A stretch of 64,000 nt of DNA from Nilaparvata lugens (Eukaryota; Arthropoda; Insecta; Hemiptera; Delphacidae): positions 12,678,660-12,742,659 of the forward strand of contig NC_052510.1 in assembly GCF_014356525.2 (NCBI RefSeq). Direction: 5' to 3'. Positions within the stretch are counted from its first letter, which is position 1. The number at the start of each line of letters is the position of its first letter. Below, one piece after another: positions 48,342 through 58,557 of the stretch. The notes below the pieces were generated by a model. That model saw only the letters and a list, made by a program, of their open reading frames with translations. It was not told the origin of the DNA and made no database searches. The position numbers and the translations under genes are program-made.

Positions 48342-49166
48342 AGCTAACCGGATTGTATGATGAAGTGAATACACATAAGAAAATTATGAATGATAAATGG
48401 ATCGCAAATGAAGAACGAGTCTCCAGAATAGAAACACGCATGGAAAATATCCCAGTCAGTCAATGCAGTATACACCGAATGAAGTAGTAAACGGCACTCA
48501 GCTTTTTCAAAGTCTTGGAAAATTCGATAATTCCTACCGTCATATGCAACCCAGACCATTCATAGACCAAATAAAAGCTATTCAGGAATTGATACCCACC
48601 TCTTGGTTAGTATGGCGCTTCCAACTGTCCAGTCTACTACTTGGCGAGCCGCTGATGTTTTTCCAGAGCCGGATGCGAGATATCAACAGCCTGGAGGACT
48701 TCATCTCCCATTCCTGCAGCAGTATTGGAGTAAACGTAAGCAGATGGACGCACTATCAGAGATTATATCATGCACATATGATAATAGAGGCAGACAATCA
48801 TATACTGAATTCGTAGCTAAGATGATGTGTAAGAATTCGCAACTAGACGAATCTTGGCGGATACATCCTTAGCAAATATATTAACAAAAAAGCTTCCTTT
48901 CAATGTTCGTATGACACTGGCAGTATCTTCGATTTCCAGTTGTGAAGAACTGATAGAACATTTACATTCTATCCAATCAGCTACGTCTGAGCCAAACCAC
49001 TTAAATAATCGAGCAAAAAATTTTAATCAACAAAATAATCATTTCAGAAAAAATTATAATAGTGAAAACTATATTGCAAACGCTGGAGCAAATGCGCAAA
49101 GTGCAAAGTACACTGAAAATAATTGCAGAAACATTTCAATATCAAAACAGCAAACAGTACTATAGA
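48342..49166 (+). pseudogene. Gag capsid-like region, several frameshifts
   Basis: The protein sense is spread over three frames. One has LFQSLGKFDNSYRHMQPRPF, then a WLVWRFQLSSLL stretch and FQSRM. Another has YTEFVAKMMCKNSQLDE. A third has KKLPFNVRMTLAVSSISSCE, then LIEHLHSIQS. The order (Trp-rich helix, YHxxM-like, NSxLDE, LP..VR, EEL..HL) fits retrotransposon Gag capsids. Breaks lie near 48,465, 48,790 and 48,855. A Gln/Asn-rich tail follows. No CCHC zinc knuckle is visible. Confidence 0.65.
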
Positions 49167-49210
49167 AAAACATATTATGATAACAGAGATCGCTTGAATA
49201 GAAATAATAA

Positions 49211-50140
49211 ACAGAAAATAACTTTCACAAATCAGGATGTAATTTCACAAAACAGGACGAAAATAAACAAAATAATAATAGAGTAGACACATCTTTCACA
49301 GTAGCACATACAACAAAGACAACCCAAAATCAACATGCAAATAACCCACCACCAGACACACAGAAACCAACACCAAAAACCGCCACACGCCATGCACTTA
49401 AAACGCCCTGTAAACATCAATCCCTTTTGAGCCTTATATTTCCCACTGGAGAACCATCACCGCAGGAAGAGCAACCCGCCACCGAGGAACACCAGGTTAT
49501 AGTAAAGGAGTTATGCAATATGGAGCAAACATGCGATCAACCCGTTTTGAATGCCACACCCGCGCATCAAGGGACCACCACCAGGCATCCGCGCACAGGA
49601 CTTATGCACCCCGAGGAACCCAGGATGGAGGAACAAAAGGATGACACCAGGGAGTACCGGGAGGACAACATTCGGGATACAAGAAGCATACACCGTAAGG
49701 CCCGGAGACGGAAACGCCCGAGGCAGACACCGGACGACCGACTGCATGACCGACTACAGGAGAAAAGAGGCATGCACCGCAAGGCCCGGAGGCGGAAAGT
49801 CAGGCGGAAGAAAAAGAAGTACCGCGCGCGACGATACCAGCCGCATGCACGTTTCAAACGCCCGAGGAGGATTCCGGACCAAAACCAGGATGGAGGACCG
49901 GAGATCGACAGCATGCATCCGCGGCACATTCGCTTTAAAGCAGAAGATCGGCGATGTGACCGGAAGAATGGGCTAAAGAAATGTGATAAAAACGGACCTA
50001 ATAAATGGATTAAAAATGGAGCTGCTTACGAAACAATATGGAAACATGCATGGATGATAACAATAATTAGATTACTTGTGGGAACTAATGAAGACTGGAA
50101 AGTGTTTAAGAAGAGTGAGAGAAATAAGGAGTTATATTAA
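49211..50140 (+). CDS. Arg/Lys-rich ORF of the LTR element (no pol motifs)
   Basis: Open from 49,211 without an obvious ATG start, so it may be the 3' part of gag or read by frameshift. The N-terminal third is Thr/Pro/Gln-rich (KPTPKTATRHALK...LSLIFPTGEPSPQEEQ). The centre has two basic repeats, HRKARRRKRPRQTPDD and HRKARRRKVRRKKKKYRARR, well suited to nucleic-acid binding. I see no protease DTG/DSG, no RT YxDD, no RNase H and no integrase HHCC/DDE. It takes the place where pol would be. GC content and codon use differ from the AT-rich surroundings. Confidence 0.55.
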   Translation, partial: TENNFHKSGCNFTKQDENKQNNNRVDTSFTVAHTTKTTQNQHANNPPPDTQKPTPKTATRHALKTPCKHQSLLSLIFPTGEPSPQEEQPATEEHQVIVKELCNMEQTCDQPVLNATPAHQGTTTRHPRTGLMHPEEPRMEEQKDDTREYREDNIRDTRSIHRKARRRKRPRQTPDDRLHDRLQEKRGMHRKARRRKVRRKKKKYRARRYQPHARFKRPRRIPDQNQDGGPEIDSMHPRHIRFKAEDRRCDRKNGLKKCDKNGPNKWIKNGAAYETIWKHAWMITIIRLLVGTNEDWKVFKKSERNKELY

Positions 50141-51930
50141 TAAAATGAAAGTACCTGACTATTATATGTTGAGAGATTATATTGTTAAAGAAATGATAAA
50201 TGTTCTGATATATTGTATACTATTTGTTATGACTGTGATATGGATAAAAGACTGTGTTGTGGATAGGATGAAAAATATTGTATTATTATTACTAAATGAA
50301 ACTACTATTGATGAGTGGAAAGGTTATGTTGTGAGAAACACGGTAAATGCATTGATTTATTTTGTGAGTATTATTATATTTGGCTGCGATATCAATTAAG
50401 GAAAATATCATTAAAGTACTGATGAATGAGGGCGTGTCTTATGTTGAGAGAATCAGTTCTAAAATTTTCAAAGCTAATCTGAAACTCAGAACGATTCAAA
50501 ATACACCAAGTAATACTCTAGGCTAGCCAGGATAAGAGAGCTGATGGAGAACCGGTCGTCAAAACCGCCAGATTATTTACAGAATCAAAGCCCATGCCTC
50601 TAATCTCAAGCCGTATTATCGAGACAATAAGCGATAAGAAAGTAAACAATAATATTTGGATTCATGGACCTACCTGTCAACAAATACGTACCAAACAAAC
50701 ACCAGACAACACACTTATTTCGCAGACGAGTATTCATTCGACCAGTATACCTGAAAATAAAGAAAGAAACAATTTAGAAACCATTTTTAACACCATTCTT
50801 ACTAATGAAACAGGTGAATAAATAACTTCTAATTTAAAAACCAGCTTACCGTTGTATATCTTAAAGAGGCATCAAAATGGCGACAGGTGAATAAAGAGAA
50901 ACCACTCAAACATCCAAGGATCAGCTGTCCACTACGAAAACCAGAGTAGTCAATGCCTATTAAATCATCTAAGTTGATACCCCGAATAAGAGAAGATCAA
51001 GTGTCATATAAATGTGAATTGCATGTAGAGATATTATAAAAATATTATTATTATTATTTATGTATAAACTAATTAAGAAAATCACTAAAATTATCTGCCA
51101 AATGATCAAACCGCATAGTTACCACCAAAAGCATTAAGCCAAAGTCTCAATGTATTAGATGAATAAGAAGTTCTTGTTGATAAAACCTACCAAAGATTAT
51201 CCTTAAAAATATCCATTATATGAAGCAAAGCCCAAATTCTGCAAGAGAATGAAATGAAAATGTACAAATCACTGTTCTATGTTGAGGGAGAAAATATGTT
51301 ATACTCTGCAAGTCGGAGAATTATCAGTTTGTTAGGTTGGCAATGATTTTGCACCAACATTCAAATGTGCTTCTGGCCTGAGGGCAGAGCGTGGATTAGA
51401 AAAAAGATTTATATTATGTATGGAGGAGGAGATAGTTTATATTGTGTATTGTGTGTAGAAGGAGATTGGCCGATGTAAGGCGTATGTATTTGAATTGAAT
51501 TTATTTATTGTTGTATATGTTGTTGAATTGTTAGGAGGTAAGATTCTCAGTAGAGTTATTAGCAGACTTTGTAACATGTATGATTTCTGATCCAAAACCA
51601 CTGGATCATAAAATTTATATTATATTCTCGAATTGTCGTTTTAAATCAGAAATCAGAGGGCGTTTTGTGTCACGTGGTAATTTGAAACCACCAAATATTT
51701 TTAAATGAGCCAATAAAATGTAATAGAACTATAAAATTGGAAAGAAGGTTAGACCTATCCAAAGAGTAAATCAACTCAAATCAAGTATTATTAGTGATTA
51801 GGAGTAATAGCATTATCAACAACGATAAGAAAACATGTATTATTGTGATTTAATAATTATGAGAACCCATTGGTAAGATCAAAAAATTATAAAGCGGCAT
51901 AATTATTATTGGCGGATTACAAAAAAAAAA
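50141..51930 (+). other. 3' internal region of the LTR element, non-coding
   Basis: About 1.8 kb with no pol or env domain. ORF 50076-50399 has two hydrophobic stretches (VLIYCILFVMTVIW; ALIYFVSIIIFG), but AT-rich DNA easily gives these. ORF 50594-50821 has no domain. The end is an A-run (51,921-51,934) just before the 3' LTR, in the place of the polypurine tract. Confidence 0.5.
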
Positions 51931-51944
51931 AAAATAAAATAAAA

Positions 51945-54046
51945 TGCATGAACATTGAGGTTAGAGTTACTTGTTTACCTTTTGAAAAGAATTAGTCGAT
52001 CTTGGATAAATCGATAATTATTAGAACCAATACTGAACGAATCAGCTGATTATTCGATCAACCCATATGACCGGTTGAATCATATAAAATTCACTCATAA
52101 AGGATATATTAAGTATACTAAAGGAAGTCGATGTGTAGAAATACAAATAACTATTATTTCTGTATAAATATTTGTTATAATCTAAAAAAGCATGATAAAT
52201 CAAGAGTATACAAAACTCATATAAAAACTAAATGTATTATCTATTAAAATCGTATGTTACGATTTATTTATGAATTCAATTTAAGATGAACACTCCATAT
52301 ATTTGTATGAAAACTTCTTTTATTTAATTTTTTCTATTGTAAAGCCGAGGAAGCCCTGATTCCCAAGGCAACCAATTGTATTGAGTCTATTAAATTGAAG
52401 GCCAATCAGAGAGTAGCTTACAGAATTATTCTAGGAAGAGGCAAATTTTTCTAAAAACCTCCTTCTTCTGGCTTAAGATCCCAACCCGAGAGGATGCACA
52501 ATATGGAGTCTAGGGTCTTTTCTTATTCCTTTTAAAAATTTTTAATGAATTATTAAGCCAAACCCTTTTTTAAATGTAATGTATGTTTGTTGAATGTTAA
52601 TTGTTTGTGAACTCAGTGCTGTCAAGGAGTTCGTAATTGTAAAGATTCCCATAAAAATAGCTTTAATTCGAAAGAAACTTATAAAAGTCTGGATCACGCG
52701 TTAGCCCAGCAGTGACGAAAAGGAGCCTACCTAATTAATTATTGGAAATAATTAATTCAATCCACGAGAACATCCAGAACTTCAGTCAGTGAGTGATAAG
52801 TCAAACCAAATGAGCTCATTTTTCTACGTTTCAGTGGGGTAATAATTAATAAAAAAGCGCTATTCCAATTAATTTGAATTAAAATTAAGAGTCACCACGT
52901 GTTGAACAATATCACATAGTTCACAAGAATATTTTATAAATTTATTTATTATATGTAGGAAGCTTACTTCCATGCACTGCCCGAATTCATATTAAAAGCC
53001 CTGAGATCTCATGTTTGAATATTAATTTATTAAATATTAATTTTGTAATTGAACCAAGCATATCATATCAAACTTATAGACCGAACAGGTTTTTATTGGT
53101 AGAATTTTGTATTGATTGGAAGTCTAAGTACCAGTATTAAATATAATATATTTATGAATTTGAAACTCATTATTGTGAATATTAGCAAAGCCTGTGATAA
53201 TTATTCAGATTTTAAAAGTAGATTATTTAAGTGAATTATAGTTATATCGAATATCTTATGCACATCTTTTTTGTGGGAATATATTTTGTGTTTTATGTCA
53301 GCATACAAACTTATAGAATTTTTTATTATATCCCAATTCATCTCGTGTTATATAGTTTGAGCTGTTTTGGTACCAACAAATATCTAGCAGCATTTAAAAT
53401 TATTGAATCAAATAATATTAACCTTATTCAAAGCACTCAATATTTTTCATCCTTTGATGATATTCATTCTATCAGCCAGAACAAGTATATTAAGAAATTA
53501 TATTAAGAAGGTTCCAGTTATATCATATAAGGATCCAGAGAGCTTCAAGAACTGGCGTTGTAAGTTCTAAGGAATTTTGAAAGGGTATATTGGTGAATAC
53601 TTGTATTCACGACGAGCGTTTTAAGAATCAACTAGAAACAACTATAGTTGATCCTGATTATTCTCTAGTGGTACATGGTTACTGATAATCAGTCATCAAA
53701 TATTCTTTTAATTTCCTTACTGGTATTCTTCAAGAACTTCATAGAAGCAGCGGTAAGAATTACCAATTACCGATCACTGAACCTTATGGTGATTATTTGT
53801 ATTTATAAAATTCATGTTTCTACCACTGAGCTAGAGCTGAGGTTTGAACCCAGTAATTTTGCGAGCCGGAAGGCCTTAATTTTTTGTGAATTTATTCACA
53901 AAAGAGGGAATTTAGAGACTGCTCTTATAAATACCAGAAAACATCGTATTATCTGTGAAGGAATTGCAATCCACAACTTCTCACAATAGCTTCATAACGT
54001 GGGACTCTATCATAAGAGATAACCCCCCCAGGAGCACAACTTCACA
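51945..54046 (+). mobile_element. 3' LTR (2.10 kb)
   Basis: Partner of 44,646-46,738. Many of the roughly 20 differences are one-base additions in short homopolymers (caaaccaaatg versus caaacaaatg; cgtttcag versus cgttcag; taatttgaatt versus taattgaatt). The bases outside the two LTRs (taaaa before, aaatt after) do not form a target-site duplication. Confidence 0.85.
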
Positions 54047-54240
54047 AAATTAATAAAAACAATATAAAACATATAGTACTCTCTTTATTTATTTTTTTAA
54101 AACTTAAAACCATTTCAAAGACTAGTTTCTGGCTATTTTCATGTTGAAATAAACTACAAACTTTATCAAATCATATAATTCACACGAATGACCCAAGAGA
54201 AATCCACTCCTCTTACTCTCTCCTACTTCATACTTACATT
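54047..54240. other. No feature
   Basis: AT-rich right flank of the LTR element. Confidence 0.4.
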
Positions 54241-55262
54241 CCTCTTCTCTTCCTTTTTTTGAACAGAAAAAACACAAAATTCGCCTTAGCTTTTAGAGCA
54301 GCAACATATCGATTTCAATCTCGTTCGTTTTTGACGAGTATCTCCACAATGGCCATTGTCATGTTTAGCACAGCCACAGCTCAAATTCCCATTTGGTTTC
54401 GATTCCCTCCTCATCCTCCTCCACCTCCTCCTCCTCCTCTTCTGCCTTCCCTTTTCCGCTCAACTACACTTTAATCCGGATCCCGTTTTTAGCATTGTGG
54501 TGAAATGCTGTATTGTACCAAAGTGAAGTGATGTGCCTCTCTATCAGCAAAATGAGAAGAAAGCTGAATAAGAGAGGAAACTGCTTTTCGGATTTTCTGT
54601 GTCTCTTCTCATCTTCCCCTCATTCATCCTCCTTTCGTCTTTCCGTTGAACCCTCATCAAAACTTTAATGACCTCCCCGCTATTTACAAAGCTGGTCAAC
54701 TGTTGAGTGTTCCCTCATTTTCATCCCTTGTCTCTCCTTCTTATTCCTTTTTATAGTTCAGTTTGTACATTTATGTATTTCATACTCCGTCTTTCTTTTA
54801 CTGTTTTCCAACCCTTATTCTCTTCTAAATCCTAGGCATATCTTACTTTTTAATTTGCATTTATTTATTTTTCATCTCATAATCTCTATTCTCATTTTCA
54901 TTGAATTTTATATAAATTTAATCCCCAACTATTTTCTGCCATTTCCCACTCTAGTATCATTCATTGGTTTATGTTTATTCATTCTTATCTAGTCTACTCG
55001 TATCTATGATTAAGTAAGTTTGTAGAGTGATATTGATGTTGTGGATCTTTTCCATAGAGGGGAATGATTTGATTTTTTGACAATATCTCAAGTCTCTCCA
55101 ATTACTCGTATCTAATTCACAATCGTTCATATTTCTTATTCTTTTTCTATTATCTCATTTTTCATCTTATCTCATTCTCAATTCTTTATTTTTCTTTATC
55201 CATTCTCATTCATGCTGCAATGTTATCCAATTTTGCGTTCATTTCATATTCCCTACTTCTAA
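54241..55262 (+). repeat. Pyrimidine-rich block, inverted relative of 43.97-44.64 kb
   Basis: tttttaatttgcatttattt, ctcattttcattgaatttta and ttgcgttcatttcata are the reverse complements of words in the left flank of the LTR element, in mirrored order. It includes a (CCTCCT)n run at 54,413-54,439. Confidence 0.7.
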
Positions 55263-55275
55263 TATTTTACACTCA

Positions 55276-55740
55276 CTAGCTTACCCTGCGAACCTCGTAC
55301 CGCCAAAATGTCAATGTATTTCATGTCACACTTGACTTTATTTGGTGAATCATGAAATTTATCTGACAATCAATATTTTTATTTACATCTCAATACGGAC
55401 TTCGTATGTGCTCAAAACTACCGTTTTAATACCAGTAAACAATTTTATCACAGAGTGACGTGTTTATTACAGCTGGTAAGTTTAGATGCTAAATCATACT
55501 ATCACAACATGATCTTGAATCATGATAAACTTCCCGTTCTACGTTAGCCGCTCGGCCGACAATTTCGAAAACATAGGTCTGTAAAATGGATTAATATATA
55601 ATTATTATTAGCCCCCCTATTGAAATTTCTGGTCAGAAACCATCCCCAATATTCACACAACATATTCCCAAAGTTTCATGCCGTTCTGTCAAGTAGTTTT
55701 CGAGTCTACAGGGAACAAACAAACTAACAAACAGACATTA

Positions 55741-55811
<71 letters not shown>

Positions 55812-55850
55812 TATATATATATATATTATATATATATATATATATATTTC
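55276..55850 (-). mobile_element. Helitron-like remnant (minus) ending in (AT)n
   Basis: On + it begins A|CTAG (55,276-55,279), ctagcttaccctgcgaacct, the mirror of a Helitron 3' end. The other side has tcatgccgttctgtcaagta, then aacaaactaacaaacagaca, and then AT repeats (55,748-55,803 and 55,808-55,847). The hairpin near CTAG is degraded and the TC end is lost in the AT repeat, so this is tentative. Confidence 0.4.
55748..55847. repeat. (AT)n microsatellite, compound
   Basis: Two AT runs separated by aaatt and one further break. The ORF across it (Ile/Tyr) is an artefact. Confidence 0.95.
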
Positions 55851-56345
55851 GCCTTCATCCATCAATTTCGTATTTCTTCTCTCTCCCTTCATCCTCTATC
55901 CTCTCAGTTCGCTCGTAACATTCTATAGTATTCCTTTTCTTCTCACAATTGTACTTTTCTTATCTTTATTCATCTTTGCTAGGCATTCTCCCTATTTTCT
56001 CTTCCTCTAACCATGTGCACTCTTTAATTGTCTTGTATCGTTTTGTCTTAATCCCTTATCCACCCTATTTTTCTCCGATTCCTCTTCTCTTTTCTTTATC
56101 TTGTCTCATAAGAGATCCACTCTTTCTCTCTCCTACTCTTTCTCTTTTATTCTATCATGTCTCCTTTCTGTAGAAATCCACCCTTTCTCTCACCCATTCC
56201 CCCTCTCTCATTTCATCCTGTCTCTTCATAGAAGAAATCCATCCTTCCTCTCTTCCACTCTCCCTCTCTTATTTTATCCTGTTTCAGAAGAAATCCATCC
56301 TTTCTCTCTCCAACTCTTCCCCTCTCATTTCATCCTATTTCACCC
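55851..56345 (+). repeat. Pyrimidine-rich block with ~60-bp tandem repeat
   Basis: gaaatccayccttyctctc recurs at about 56,173, 56,235 and 56,289, followed each time by a ctc-rich stretch and ttt(c/t)atcctgt. Confidence 0.75.
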
Positions 56346-56702
56346 CATAACAAAGTGTAATGACTGTGTTGAATGTAGAAGTGGAAACGTTTCAAGTGTC
56401 CAATAGAGTTCAGAGTTGGTAGATTGAGATTGATAGATCTTTTAGCGCCGGCCAACTCTCCCTTGATGAATTGGGCACCACGTGGTTTAGACGTGAATAG
56501 TATGGTGTGAATGCTGTAAGTTTCTCGACAAGTATTGGGTCTTTGACTAACTCGTGACCGTGTGTTTCAATATACAATAATCACGTTGTCACAACTTTCT
56601 ACCAAGTGGACTCTGAAGTATTCTTGGGTCACTGATTGCAAGCTTACAATCTACTACCACCCCTTTATTAATAGGATCTTTAGTGAAATTTCATTAGAGT
56701 AG
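56346..56702. other. No gene seen
   Basis: Mixed sequence without domain-bearing ORFs. Confidence 0.4.
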
Positions 56703-56771
56703 GAGAAGAAGAAGAAGAAGAAGAAGAAGAAGAAGAAGAAGAAGAAGAAGAAGAAGAAGAAGAAGAAGAAG
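56703..56771 (+). repeat. (GAA)n microsatellite
   Basis: About 22 GAA triplets, almost uninterrupted. Confidence 0.97.
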
Positions 56772-57092
56772 GAAGAGTAGAGAAATTCAAAAATTGTTCC
56801 TACTAAGTATCTTTGGTAGATCCTTAAGAGATCGAAGTAATAAGATTTTTAATTCGTACTAAAACAGGCTATGATATCTTATCTTCATTTGTCTAGAAGT
56901 TGAGTAGAAGTCTGAAAATGATATTATGTGGTTTTTAAAACAGTTTTCCTGTTGGATTTCTATAAATCTTCGCTCACCAAAGCAGATTTCATTGGTTGTA
57001 GATGTATGAGCATGAGAGAACACTCAAATATCACTTGATGTATTTTTTTTTTGTGTAGTTGAGAAGTTGATATTGTGGTAATTATTCATATT
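56772..57092. other. No gene seen
   Basis: AT-rich. Confidence 0.4.
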
Positions 57093-57519
57093 GAATGAAA
57101 AAGACTAAGAAATTGTCAAAAAACCACAGATTTATCGATAAACAGTTTATCAGAGATTGACAATGGTGTAATAACCGAAACTGGTCTTTCCAAGTATTAA
57201 TAAATCTGTGGTTTTTTGACAATTTCAAACAGTTTATCAGAGATTGACAATGGTGTAATAACCGAAACCGGTTTTTCTAAGTATCAATAAATCTGTGGTT
57301 TTTTGACAATTTCTTTGACAATTTATCAGAGATTGACAATGTTGTAATAACCGAAACCGGTCTTTCTAAGTATTAATAAATCTGTGGTTTTCTGACAATT
57401 TCAAACAGTTTATCAGAGATTGTGTGATAACCGAATGGTGTAATAACCGAAACCGGTCTTCCTAAGTATCAATAAATCTGTGGTTTTTTGACAATTTCTC
57501 AGTATTTTTCATTCAATGA
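57093..57519 (+). mobile_element. Penelope-like terminal array: four 88-bp units inside inverted ends
   Basis: The left end attgaatgaaaaagactaag and right end cagtatttttcattcaatga are inverted. Between them the unit cagtttatcagagattgaca, then atggtgtaataaccgaaacc, then ggtctttctaag...caataaatctgtgg repeats at 57,143, 57,230, 57,319 and 57,406 (period 87-89). Unit 4 has an extra partial internal repeat (gtgataaccgaatggtgtaa). The same unit occurs once at 4938-5476 (minus). Confidence 0.8.
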
Positions 57520-58483
57520 TGTATTATTTATATCTTTAACTAAGTTTGTATCAAATTGATACAGGGCAATGGGAATGAATGGTATGTGATTGATAAGCTG
57601 ATTGAGGGATGTCTCTATGAGTCGAAAAATGTTTACTAGCTATTTTTGATCAATTGAAATGGTACCTTAATCTAAAATGTTCATGTACATCAAATCAAAT
57701 TTGTTTTCCAAAAGTCTCAATGCAAATAGACACACAATATATGAATATACCAGTGATAGATTATTATAATGTTCCTAGAAAAACATGAGGTGTATTGTAA
57801 TGCTGTATCATTTTTATGTACAATACCATAACCTTTTGGAGACTGTGTGTGTGTTTTCTACTTTGCAATAGATTATCTAAATTGTTTTCCGATAATTATA
57901 AGAATCCATTGATACAAATAACTGTCATCAATTCAAAATCACCAAAATTTCAATCATAGAGTGCTTCTTGTTACTACCTTTTGTGTGTGTCTCTGGATAA
58001 TTACTGCTGCTGGCCCTTTTTAGGGCCACTGACACTCTATCAATTTATTATGTCGGGATATCGTTGTGAAAGCTGTAAATCAATGAGGGTTCTTGATTTG
58101 AACCTTTTAACCCTCACCTCTATCACCATTATCATTCCACGAATCATTCCCATCATTTCAGGAATTGATAACAACTGGAGCCCAGTTTCCATCCACATCT
58201 CACGGTATAGGATTCGCATTCAATAGCGATTCTAGTCAGTTGGTCGCGACTGTGACCCAGTTACGCACGCACGCACGAGCGAACTTTTGTTTCAAGAATA
58301 CGCAGCTGTGAAATGTTCAATCTGTGCCACTCACCCTTCAGTTATCTGCGCCCCCTGCACCCTAGGCGCGCGTCATAAACAGGGGCGCCCGAGCGCAGAT
58401 GAAATGAGAAAAACCTTCGGCACTCTGATCACAACGGAGTAGTAGGCATTTTTATGACTCCGCTTGTTGCTTCCCTCTCTCGT

Positions 58484-58485
<2 letters not shown>
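57520..58485. other. No gene; GC-richer tract at 58,240-58,440
   Basis: acgcacgcacgcacgagcga (58,264) and gcgcgcgtcataaacagggg lie in a short GC-rich stretch. ORF 57981-58226 has no domain. Confidence 0.4.

Positions 58486-58555
<70 letters not shown>
58486..58555. repeat. (CT)n microsatellite, 70 bp
   Basis: Uninterrupted CT. It is the left insertion flank of the LINE that follows; CT repeats resume at 60,986 after the LINE tail. Confidence 0.95.

Positions 58556-58557
<2 letters not shown>

Noticed and set aside
50076..50399. Possible env-like membrane protein
   Set aside because: Two hydrophobic stretches only; AT-rich DNA gives these often, and there is no signal peptide or glycoprotein pattern.
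57093..57519. Confident hammerhead ribozymes in each 88-bp unit
   Set aside because: The stem and GAAAC are present but the CUGANGA box is not.
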